A stretch of DNA of 64,000 nt from Tetrapyrgos nigripes (taxonomy: Eukaryota; Basidiomycota; Agaricomycetes; Agaricales; Campanellaceae): positions 558,001-622,000 of the forward strand of contig JAACJM010000030.1 of the NCBI GenBank assembly GCA_013368315.1, read 5' to 3'. Made by a program: the position numbers and the translations under genes. Below, one piece after another: positions 48,436 to 57,054 of the stretch. The notes beneath the pieces were generated by a model. The model saw only the letters and a list, made by a program, of their open reading frames with translations, made no database searches and was not told the origin of the DNA. Numbering within the stretch: the first letter of the stretch is position 1; each line of letters starts with the position of its first letter.

Positions 48436-50530
48436 GTGCGCAGGTTGTGTCCAGAGTGCGTGGAGGTTGCGTCCAGAGTGCGTGCAGATTGCATCCAGGG
48501 TGCGCGCAGGTTGCATCCAGAGGGTGTGCAGGTTGCATCCAGAGTGCGTGCAGGTTGCGTCTAGAGTGCGCACAGGTTGCGTCCAGGATGCACGCAGGTT
48601 GCTTCCAGGGTGCACGCAGGGTGTGTCCAGGGTGCACACAGGTTGCATCCAGGGTGCACGCAGGTTGTGTCCAGAGTGCGCGCAGGTTGCGTCCAGGGTG
48701 CGCGCAGGTTGCATCCAGGGTGCGCGCAGGTTGCTCCAGGGTGCGTGCAGATTGCGTCCAGAATGCGTGCAGGTTGCGTCCAGAGTGTGTGCAGGTTGCG
48801 TGCAGGGTGCGCGCAGGTGTGTGTGCAGGTTGTGTCCAGAGTGTGCGCAGGTTGCGTCCAGGGTGCACACAGGTTGCGTCCAGAGTCCACGATGCATGCA
48901 GGTTGTGTGGTTGCGTCCAGAGTGTGCGCAAGTTGCGTCCAGAGTGCGCGCAGGTTGCGTCCAGGGTGTGCGCAGGTTGTGTCCAGAGTGCGCACAGGTT
49001 GTGTCCAGGGTGCGTGCAGGTTGTGTCCAGAGTGCGCACAGGTTGTGTCCAGGGTGCGCACAGAGTGCACGCAGGTTGCATCCAGAGTGCGCGCAGGTTC
49101 CTTCCAGAGTCCACGATGCATGCAGGTTGTGTGGTTGCGTCCATATTGCGTGCAGGTTGCGTCCGGAATGGGCGCAGGTTGCATCCAGGGTGCGCACAGG
49201 TTGCGTCCAGGGTGTGCACAGGTTGCGTCCAGGGTGTGCACAGGTTGCGTCCAGGGTGCACAGGTTGCGTCATGGGTGTGCGCAGGTTGCGTCCAGAGTG
49301 CGTGCAGGTTGCGTCCAGAGTGTGCGCAGGTTGCGTCCAGAGTGCGTGCAGGTTGCGTCCAGAGTGTGTGCAGGTTGCGTCCAGAGTGTGCACAGGTTGC
49401 GTCCAGAGTGTGGCGTCCAGGGTGCACGCAGATTGCGTCCAGGGTGCGCGCAGGTTGCGTCCAGAGTGCACACAGGTTGTGTCCAGGGTGTGCACAAGTT
49501 GCATCCAGAGTGCGCGCAGGTTGCCTCCAGGGTGTGTGCAGGTTGCGTCCAGGGTGCGTGCAGGTTGTGTCCAGGGTGCGCGCAAGTTGCATCCAGGGTG
49601 CACACAGGTTGCATCCAGAGTGTGAGGTTGCGTCCAGAGTGTGCGCAGTTGCCTCCAGGGTGCGCGCAGGTTGCATCCAGAGGGCATGCAGGTTGCATCC
49701 AGAGTGCGTGCAGGTTGCGTCCAGAGTGTGTGCAGGTTGCGTCCAGAGTGCGCACAGGTTGCATCCAGAGTGCATGCAGATTGCGTCCAGGGTGCGCACA
49801 GGTTGCCTCCAGGGTGCGCGCAGATTGCGTCCAGGGTGTGCACAGGTTGCGTCCAGATTGCGCACAGGTTGTGTCCAGAGTGTGTGCAGGTTGTGTCCAG
49901 AGTGCGCACAGGTTACGTCCAGAGTGCGCACAGGTTGTGTCCAGAGTGCACGCAGATTGCATCCAGGGTGCGCGCAGATTGCATCCAGGGTGCGTGCAGG
50001 TTGCGTACAGAGTGCACACAGGTTGCATCCAGAGTGTGCACAGGTTGCGTCCAGAGTGCGTGCAGGTTGCGTCCAGATTGCACACAGGTTGTGTCCAGGG
50101 TGCGCACAGGTTGCGTCCAGGGTGCATGCAGGTTGCATCCAGAGTGCACACAGGTTGTGTCCAGGGTGCACGCAGGTTGCGTCCAGAGTGCGCGCAGGTT
50201 CCGTCCAGAGTCCACGATGCATGCAGGTTGTGTGGTTGCGTCCTTATTGCATGCAGGTTGCGTCCAGAGTGCGCGCAGGTTGCGTCCAAGGTGCGTGCAG
50301 GTTGCGTCCAGAGTGTGTGCAGGTTGTGTCCAGAGTGCGCACAGGTTGCGTCCAGATTGTGTCCAGAGTGCGTGCAGGTTGCGTCCAGAGTGCGTGCAGG
50401 TTGCGTCCAGAGTGCGTGCAGGTTGCGTCCAGAGTGCGTGCAGATTGCGTCCAGGGTGCACGCAGGTTGCGTCCAGATTGTGCGCAGGTTGCGTCCAGAT
50501 TGTGTCCAGAGTGCGCGCAGGTTGCGTCCA
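48436..50530. repeat. 22-bp minisatellite, about 95 units
   Basis: The unit has core GGTTGCGTCCAGAGTG followed by six mostly CG-alternating bases (CGCGCA, CGTGCA, CACACA and similar). Variation is almost wholly C/T and G/A at CpG positions. Because 22 leaves remainder 1 on division by 3, each strand reads through all frames every 66 bases with no stop. This creates open frames up to 704 codons on both strands that are not genes. A variant block with TCCACGATGCATGCAGG recurs at 48885, 49109 and 50209, a higher-order structure. Confidence 0.95.
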
Positions 50531-50947
50531 TACATTACAGGAGTATTACAAACACATATATTTTTCAGAACAATCCTGTAAGACTGCTGTAAATCAGGGT
50601 GGATTACAGCAACATTTCAGTGTGACATAGTGTCACAGTAATACATTCTGTAATACTGCTGAGAAATACAGAGGTATTTCAGAGTGACACTGGAAGAAAT
50701 TCCTGTAATTACCCTGTCATACAGGGGTATTACAGCAGCCTTATGTAATACCCCTGTATGACAGGGTAATTACAGGAATTTCTTCCAGTATCACTCTGAA
50801 ATACCTCTGTATTTCTCAGCAGTATTACAGAATGTATTACTGTGACACTATGTCACACTGAAATGTTGCTGTAATCCACCCTGATTTACAGCAGTCTTAC
50901 AGGATTGTTCTGAAAAATATATGTGTTTGTAATACTCCTGTAATGTA
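50531..50947. repeat. 202-bp near-perfect inverted repeat with 13-bp loop
   Basis: Arm 50531-50732 and arm 50746-50947 are reverse complements at 201 of 202 positions. The one difference lies in the CACTGG word (GACACTGG versus GATACTGG). The loop is CAGCAGCCTTATG. The arms consist of the same TTACAG/TGTAATAC subterminal sequence as the element ends. Confidence 0.95.
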
Positions 50948-50985
50948 AGGTGTATTACTTATTGAATGACTTGTAGTAAGGCTGC

Positions 50986-51033
50986 TGTAATACCCCTGTA
51001 TGGCAGTGTATTTACAGGGATTTGCTTCCAGTG
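50986..51033 (-). repeat. internal copy of the element terminus
   Basis: Reading the minus strand from 51033, the sequence starts CACTGGAAGCAAATCC and matches the left end (48017 onward) at about 43 of 48 bases. With the left end it bounds a 3.0-kb unit (48015-51033) in proper inverted orientation. Confidence 0.85.
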
Positions 51034-51840
51034 AAGGCAGACAAGGCAGACAGAGCAGACGAGGCAGACGAAGCAGACGAAGCAGACAAGGCAGACGAAG
51101 CAGACAAAGCAGACAAGGCAGATGATGCAGACGAGGCCGACGGAGCAGACAGAGCAGACGAGGCAAACAAAGCAGACAAAGCAGATGAGGCAGACGAGGC
51201 AGATGGAGCAGACGAGGCAGATGAGGCAGACGAGGCAGACGGGAGGCAGATGAGGCAGACAAAGCAGATGAGGCAGAGGAGGCAGAGGAGGCAGACAAGG
51301 CAGACGGGAGGCAGATGAGGCAGACAAAGCACACGAGGCAGAGGAGGCAGACGAGGCAGACGAGGCAGACGAGGCAGACAGAGCAGATGAGGCAGACGAG
51401 GCAGACGGAGCAGACAAGGCAGACAAGGCAGACAGAGCAGACAAGGCAGACGAGGGAGACGAGGCAGATGAGGCAGACGAGGCAGACGGAGCAGACGGAG
51501 CAGACGAGGCAGACGGAGCAGACGGAGCAGACGAGGCAGACGGAGCAGACGAGGCAGACGGAGCAGACGAGGCAGACGGAGCAGACGAGGCAGATGAGGC
51601 AGACGAGGCAGACGGAGCAGACGAGGCAGACGGAGCAGACGAGGCAGATGGAGCAGACGAGGCAGACGGAGCAGACAAAGCAGACGAAGCAGACGAGGCA
51701 GACGGAGCAGACAAGGCAGACGGAGCAGATGAGGCAGACGGAGCAGACGAGGCAGATGGAGCAGACGAGGCAGACGAGGCAGATGGAGCAGAGACAAGGC
51801 AGACAGGGCAGACAAAGCAGACAAGGCAGATGGGGCAGAT
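51034..51840. repeat. 9-bp satellite (GAGGCAGAC / GGAGCAGAC), about 88 units
   Basis: Tandem nine-base units with purine variation in the first three positions. The unit length is a multiple of three, so every frame that lacks a stop in one unit stays open. The acidic EADEAD-like, SASSAP-like and CLVCSV-like open frames are by-products of the repeat, not proteins. Confidence 0.95.
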
Positions 51841-53150
51841 GTACCACACTGAGCAGACGAAGATGACAACGCAGACACAGTAGTCTCCCCTTTTCCTGTC
51901 CAGCCTGAGCTGTCTATTTATATTCAGTAAAATTTAATTAACCTGGTTGAATGAATTCATTGTATTACATCCTGTAAATTTCAGTAAGCCCTTCTGTATT
52001 ACTTAATTGACATGCACTGGAAATCCATCCAACAAGTCTCTTGTAAGTCCATTGGATACATATACATGATGACTTACAAAATAGTCACTTTTCAGTAAAG
52101 TCATTGTAATGTCTTGTGACTTACAAGTGTCTTACTGTGACCAGTCTGTCACACTGTATATTCTCCATTTAGCATGCAGGTTTTTTCCAGAGACTTACGA
52201 GATAGACTTCTAAAACCTGCATCTTGTAATTCCCTTGTAAAATCACAAGTCTTTCTAGGGTATTACTGTGACACAGATGTCCCTCCATAAATTCAGTGTA
52301 AATATGAGCAGTCTTACCCAAGACTTTCAAGTTCTACCTTCTGGTAAGTCCTCTGTAAATTTTACTTGGTTTACAAACTGTCTTACTGTGACATTATCTC
52401 ACACTGTAATACCCTGGTATTTCAGTTCTGTTTTACAAGAAGACATACTGTGACAAAAAAGTCACCTTGTAATTCCACTGTATGCTCTTCAATGCTATAC
52501 TGTGACAAAGCCTCACACTGAAAGTCTATGGTATGTCCTTGCAGCTTACAATGGTCTTTCAGAATAGTCCTCATTTTTTGTCTATTTTGTAATACACTTG
52601 TAAGTCAAGCCAACTTACATATTGATTGGTTCCCCATAATACTCTTGTAATACTCCAGTAAGGCTGAGGATTTACCCGTGTTTGTAGCAAATGTTTCTTG
52701 TAATTCCTTCATAATACAGCTAGTCTTACAAGTGTATTACTGTGACTTGATTGTCACTTTGTAAATTTCCTGCAGATTTTGCTTCCGTGTAAGTCCTTTG
52801 TAAATCTCTCTTGCCTTACTGTTTGTCATACTGTGATTATCTGTCACACTGAAATACTCCAGTATTTCCTATGTGTCTTACTACATGACATATTGTGACA
52901 AAAAGTCACTCTGAAATTCCTGTGTAATTCCACAGTATATCCACCAAGGGTATACAGTGACAGCAAGTCACACTGAAAGTCCATGGTATTTCTTTGTGAC
53001 TTACAATGGTCATACAAGGTTGTTCTAATTTTTTCTGTCTCTTGTAATACTAATGTATGACAAGGAGTCTTACATATTGATTGGCTTGGTGTAATACTCT
53101 TGTAAAACCTCAGTAAAGCAGAGGATTTACAAGTGTTTGCACCCAGTGTG
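51841..53150. repeat. subterminal array of small GTGAC...GTCAC hairpins
   Basis: The word (T)ACTGTGAC, then 3-9 bases, then GTCACACTG(A/T)AA, recurs near 52130, 52382, 52446, 52496, 52737, 52829, 52889 and 52953, and in the left half at 48364, 50619 and 50838. TGTAA and TTACA words lie between. The stretch 52262-52690 is repeated in diverged form as 52738-53142. No coding. Confidence 0.8.
53101..53150 (-). repeat. right terminal inverted repeat
   Basis: On the minus strand from 53150: CACACTGGGTGCAAACACTT, then GTAAATC and AGGTTTTACA. It is the partner of 48015-48064. Confidence 0.85.
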
Positions 53151-54041
53151 AGTTCTGTTTTGGAAGCGAGTTTGTTCTTTCGAATTTTCGCTGGAACATA
53201 GACATACGCTCCACAGCCAAGTACACGTAAGTGGTCCATACGAGGCTTTTTCTTCTCCAGAACTTCATATGGTGTTATCCAGTTATGTCACTGCATTGGA
53301 GTGTGCGTATACAAATACACTGCATGTGTAACACAAAATTCCCACCAGCTGTCAGGAAGACACGCGTGTTTGTGCATCGCCTCAGCCTTATCCATTATAG
53401 TGTGCATAAGATGCTCAGCACGACCATTTTGTTGGGGGGTGTATGGTGCGCTTTGTAGGATCTTGATGCCTTTGTCTTTCAACATTTTGATGAAGGCACC
53501 TTTGATATATTCTCCCCCTGCATCGGACATCCATTGTTCAACTTTAGACTTGTATTGATTCTCAATCATGGCGAGTTACGTGAATCAGCGTTTTCTTATT
53601 GTTTAACAGAAAGGCCCACATGTTAGATGTAAAGTCGTCCAAGAAAATTATCATGTAATTGAATTTGTGGTACGATTCAGTGGGGAATTCTTTGAGATCC
53701 GAATGGATTAATTTAAAGGGACGTGATGCCTGTCTTTCTAATGGTGGGTAAACTCGTTGTGGTGTTTTACCTTTGAGACATCCGTGGCAAATAGGTGGTT
53801 GCAAAGGAATATTGAATTCTGGCCAGCCGTCGGTATGTGTTCGAAGATGTTTGAGAACATCACGAGAAGGGTGACCAGCGCGTTGATGCGCTAAGTCAAA
53901 ATTGATTTCGTAAATCATAGCGTCTGCCAAGGAGGCGACGTCAGTTTTGATGTGAGGAAGATAGTAAATAGTATCTTCTGGTGATTGTTTGGTAAATGTC
54001 AACCAGCGTCGACGCATTGTGTTTCTGTCTATATCTGTCAT
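53151..54041 (-). pseudogene. copia integrase, broken
   Basis: The GAG-pre-integrase zinc region shows DLAHQRAGHPS and ICHGCLKGK (HHCC). The catalytic core has LIHSDLKEFPTESYHKF (first Asp), the central WMSDAGGEYIKGAF (second Asp) and YTPQQNGRAEHLMHTIMDKA (Glu). A one-base frame change occurs near 53565, between KKTLIHVTRH and MIENQYKSK. A TGA follows THTPMQ at about 53288, where CGA is expected. The sequence then reads to RKNKLASKTEL and stops abruptly at the right end of the inserted element. Confidence 0.9.
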
Positions 54042-54412
54042 TTTTCATGCTTCATCAACATGATCATTTTGTCTGATCCATGGACTGTCACTTTGTCTGA
54101 CTGTAGGAATGTACCAAGTGACAATAACCATTGATTTAGATCGGCAACATAGTAAACAGGGGCAACTTTAAAGTAACGAGATCCCTGTTGTATGATGACG
54201 GTACCAGCAGTGTTGGTTTTTGTAACTCCATTTGCAGTTTGAATGGAGATTGGATCTACTTTATGTGACTCAACAAAGTCGGTTAAGTCAAAAGTGTAAT
54301 GAGCAGATGCTCCAGAGTCGAGTAACCATGCGTTGTCATAATGTTTCTGGTTGATGAGAGTATTTTTCCCTTGCAATTCACACAAGATGAATAATAAGTC
54401 CCACAGGGACAT
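54038..54412 (-). pseudogene. copia aspartic protease region
   Basis: Contains AWLLDSGASAHYTFDLTDF, the retroviral-type DSGA catalytic motif. ISIQTANGVTKTNTAG and VYYVADLNQWLLSLGTFLQ follow, as in copia Pol N-termini. It processes Gag-Pol in intact elements. It lies directly upstream of the integrase on the minus strand with a 4-base overlap in another frame, so it is part of the same broken polyprotein. Confidence 0.85.
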
Positions 54413-55639
54413 AATATATTTGGTACATTATAAATAGAGGGGCTAATAGAGCCCAGAGGAGCGGTATGTATAAATATGTTACAAGCATGTGATAATAATT
54501 TACATGCGACCGGGCTCATCATCTGCACTGTATGAGATGTGTCAGATACTCTATTCACAATGGAAGAGAAAGAGGGTGTGGCGTACCTGTAGTACCCGCC
54601 ATCATTCCAACTCTCAGAAATGATCTCCTCCTTGGAGTCAGATCCGAGGGATATAATGTCCATATCTGGAGAACTCAACAGTGGTGTTATGAGGTCCAGT
54701 ATCGAGTCGGCATCCTCGTTGGCACCTGAGTTGGAAGCACTGGGGGATGTGGAGATTTCCTTGAATAATAGGGTAACTGACCGCACTTGGCTCCACCCCG
54801 ATGAATTGGAGGTGCTCATCTGGTCGAGGTCTCCATCGAGGTCCTCAAGCCCCTCATTGTACTCCCTGTTGAATTCCCCCAAATACCACCTTTGAGTCAT
54901 CTTGTTGGTGATCATATGAAGACGCTCCTCGAGCGTTTTGTGATTGGGGTCGACGTTCTCTTTGTCGGAGTCCCCCATATTGATGAGACCAGCCTCCCAC
55001 ATTCTGAGGCGCTTGGTGGACTCTGCTTTTTCCCTCTCAAACTCCTCCGAGTCCATACTCCCCGTGTTGGAAACGAGGCTGTCTGACAGTCTGTCAAGTT
55101 CCTCAGCCATTTCGGTATCGTCGTCTGTTCCCACGCACTTGTTGTGTTTCCACCCGAAGTTGTTCCATGCCTCCTCTTGCTGTGGAGTACCCTATCACAG
55201 ATGGTGAACCAATGGTTGTCATCGTGATCAGGGTTTGAGTCGGTGTGAGAGAAACCAGGAGGATAGGGGGTGACAAAATTTTGCCAATAGTATCGTTCCA
55301 TGAAAGAACAACCATCGGAGATGATAGAGGGGCTTTGGAATGAGACATGTGTGCTAGTTCAAGGTCTTTGAGGAGCTCACCAGTTGGCTTAATCCCATTG
55401 TCACAAGCGGTTTTAAAGGCATTCTGGACAGATGAGAAAAATCTGTCAAAAGGCTTTACCGTCTCGCTAAAGAAGGTAGAGGGTTCTGTGACTGTGATGG
55501 TCGGAGTTTCCTTGACAAACTTTGCTGCATGTATGACGTGTGAGTGTCCTAACTTAATAGGACCCATACTCTGGGCTTGTTGCTTCTGGCGTGTTTGTTC
55601 ACCGGCGCATTTTCTGCAGCCTCGCCAGTTGCCACATCC
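54413..55639 (-). pseudogene. copia Gag-Pol linker region, frames broken
   Basis: Several overlapping minus-strand frames (largest 54283-55134). LGHSHVIHAAKFVKE and ITVTEPSTFFSE resemble the region after the nucleocapsid in fungal copia elements. An acidic Ser-rich stretch (DSDKENVDPN, LDGDLDQMST) follows. Frames change at least twice. No enzyme domain is seen. The acidic part is longer than the usual spacer and could be captured sequence. Confidence 0.55.
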
Positions 55640-56467
55640 TCAGCCTTTGCCTCTCCAAGCGCTGCTGCTGCCTTTATGGCGCTGCTGCTGCTGTTCCTCA
55701 AAGACAGGAGGTTTGCCTTTGCGTTTGATTGCAGTGATTTTAGTAGTGTTAGCAGATTGAGGTTTCTTTCTGCCACGGGCTTCCCAAGTGTTGACAACCT
55801 GAGTATGAAGATCATCAAGGGATCCATCTTCGAAGGCGTCAATGTCATCTTGAGTTTCTTTGGCAATGACATAGCCATAGATATCAGCGGGGAGTTTATT
55901 GATAACGATCATGTACTGGAGATATAGGGGAATGGCCGTGTTAATGCCAGCGTTATTGATCTGAGTGAGGTACATTTTGATGAGATCAATTGCAGCACCG
56001 GGATGAGCGTTGCGTGGGATCTCGACGTTCATAGCCCGTTTGAAGTTCTGAAAGATTTCAGCAGCTCCAGGCTTACCGTAGAGATCTTTGAGTGTTCCCC
56101 ACATTCTCCTGGTGGTAGTGATATCCTCGAGTTTCATACCAATGGCCTGGGAGACACGGAGTGTGATAACTCCCATGGCCTTATCGTTATCTTTGTCCCA
56201 ATTGACAGTGCTACCAGTGGCAGCGGCAGTAAAATGGGTAGGAGAAGTTTCTTCATCAGTTGCTCCTGCGGCAGCACCAGCAGTGGTACCAGCAGGGGCA
56301 GTGGGAGCAGGAGCTGGAGTAATTTCGATATCTCTGGGACGAGGGATATTGAGGACATATGCGATGCCCTGAGATTGAAGCCAAGATTTGGACTTGCTGG
56401 CCCAAAGGGTATAGTTTGGTCCAGTGAGTTCTGGAACGGTGGACATAAAACTTGATCCAGAAGACAT
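55640..56467 (-). pseudogene. copia Gag
   Basis: Structural protein of the virus-like particle. The start MSSGSSFMSTVPELTGPNY leads to the copia-type Gag core: YTLWASKSKSWLQSQG, TTTRRMWGTLKDLYGKPGAA and FKRAMNVEIPRNAHPGAA. The frame ends at a TGA (AWRGKG*) just before a Cys-rich stretch (CGNWRGCRKC) that looks like a decayed zinc knuckle. Gag is ~275 residues, close to full length, but separated from Pol by the stop. The frame may once have been continuous. Confidence 0.85.
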
Positions 56468-56782
56468 TTCAAATGTGATCTGGGGATGTAATCAAACTGT
56501 CAGCGTAACATCCTATATGCAAGATAAGCGGCGGCGTTAAGGACGTGCCATAAAAATAAATTAAAAGCTGTGGCTAGTGCGCTTATGACAGTGATTATCC
56601 CCGGTGTGCATTATACCAGCTTGCAGCCATGTAGGCGCTACTGTGCACATACAGCAGCCATAAAGGCGCATGTAAAGAACTTCTGCCACGGAGGGCGATG
56701 TTCAAGCAGCTGCAGGGGCGCTACCAGGTATTATGCAGTCTAGGACTTGCTGCCAGTGATGGCGCAATGTCCAGGGCTTGCG

Positions 56783-56794
56783 GGGCCCATAACC
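56783..56794 (-). other. primer-binding site, half-tRNA initiator-Met type
   Basis: Directly after the 5' LTR on the minus strand is GGTTATGGGCCC. It is complementary to the anticodon stem-loop of initiator tRNA-Met (family sequence GGTTATGAGCCC) with one difference that still allows a G-U pair. Copia and Ty5 prime this way from a cleaved tRNA. Confidence 0.7.
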
Positions 56795-57054
56795 TGTTGA
56801 GCAGGCTATGTTCTATATATGTAGTGGCAGCTGCATACTTACCTGGGGATGTAGAAGTGCTTGTTAGAGTGGTTTGTTAGAGGTTAAGAGCGATGAGTGT
56901 TAAGGGAAATCCTTGTTCTTGTAGGGCAATCTATGAGCCCTTACATGTGACTACTTATCTAAGAACTTGTACAGTAAGCATAACTAACTAGATTACTATC
57001 TAATCTATATCTAATCTAATGTTGATGGCTGCTTACTAATTCGCCAATTCAACA
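56795..57054 (-). repeat. LTR, 5' end of the element (260 bp)
   Basis: TGTTGA...TCAACA. It matches 46951-47228 except for ten transitions and the 18-bp indel. The first five bases beyond it, GCGCC, are the second target-site copy. Confidence 0.95.

Larger units (their letters stand above)
48015..53150. mobile_element. 5.1-kb composite insertion with CACTG-type inverted termini
   Basis: Both ends begin CACACTGG reading inward, and the first 50 bases of the two ends match at 40 positions without gaps. Internal sequence is non-coding: subterminal TGTAATAC/TTACAG words, a tandem 171-bp repeat, a 22-bp minisatellite, a 202-bp palindrome, a 9-bp satellite and GTGAC/GTCAC hairpins. CACTG tips and dense subterminal repeats are typical of CACTA (EnSpm/CMC) DNA transposons. 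No transposase is seen, so it would be non-autonomous. The flanking triplets TCA (left) and TGA (right) differ, and the copia RT is missing. This suggests two elements joined by deletion, not one clean insertion. Confidence 0.75.
46951..57054 (-). mobile_element. Ty1/copia LTR retrotransposon, defective
   Basis: Two LTRs in direct orientation bound a 10.1-kb element read on the minus strand: gag (56467 down), protease, integrase, then reverse transcriptase remnants and RNase H (47374). The order protease-integrase-RT-RNase H defines Ty1/copia. The flanks GTGCC (46946-46950) and GCGCC (57055-57059) are a 5-bp target duplication with one C/T change. The reverse transcriptase core is missing. 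A 5.1-kb insertion lies between the integrase end and the RNase H region. Frameshifts and TGA stops show it cannot move by itself. Confidence 0.93.

Noticed and set aside
48436..50530. CRISPR-like array
   Set aside because: Units are contiguous with no unique spacers, and the genome is eukaryotic.
48376..50630. Open frames of 329-704 codons on both strands with Cys/Arg-rich 22-residue repeats
   Set aside because: They follow from a 22-bp stop-free repeat. No start context, introns or domain; all frames and both strands are open alike.
50897..51878. Open frames with CLVC, SAPSASS or RLPRLL repeats, and acidic EAD repeats
   Set aside because: Products of the 9-bp satellite, whose unit is a multiple of three.
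52844..53239. 131-codon minus-strand frame joining copia integrase to the insert
   Set aside because: A chimera of the integrase tail (to SKTEL) and non-coding element DNA.
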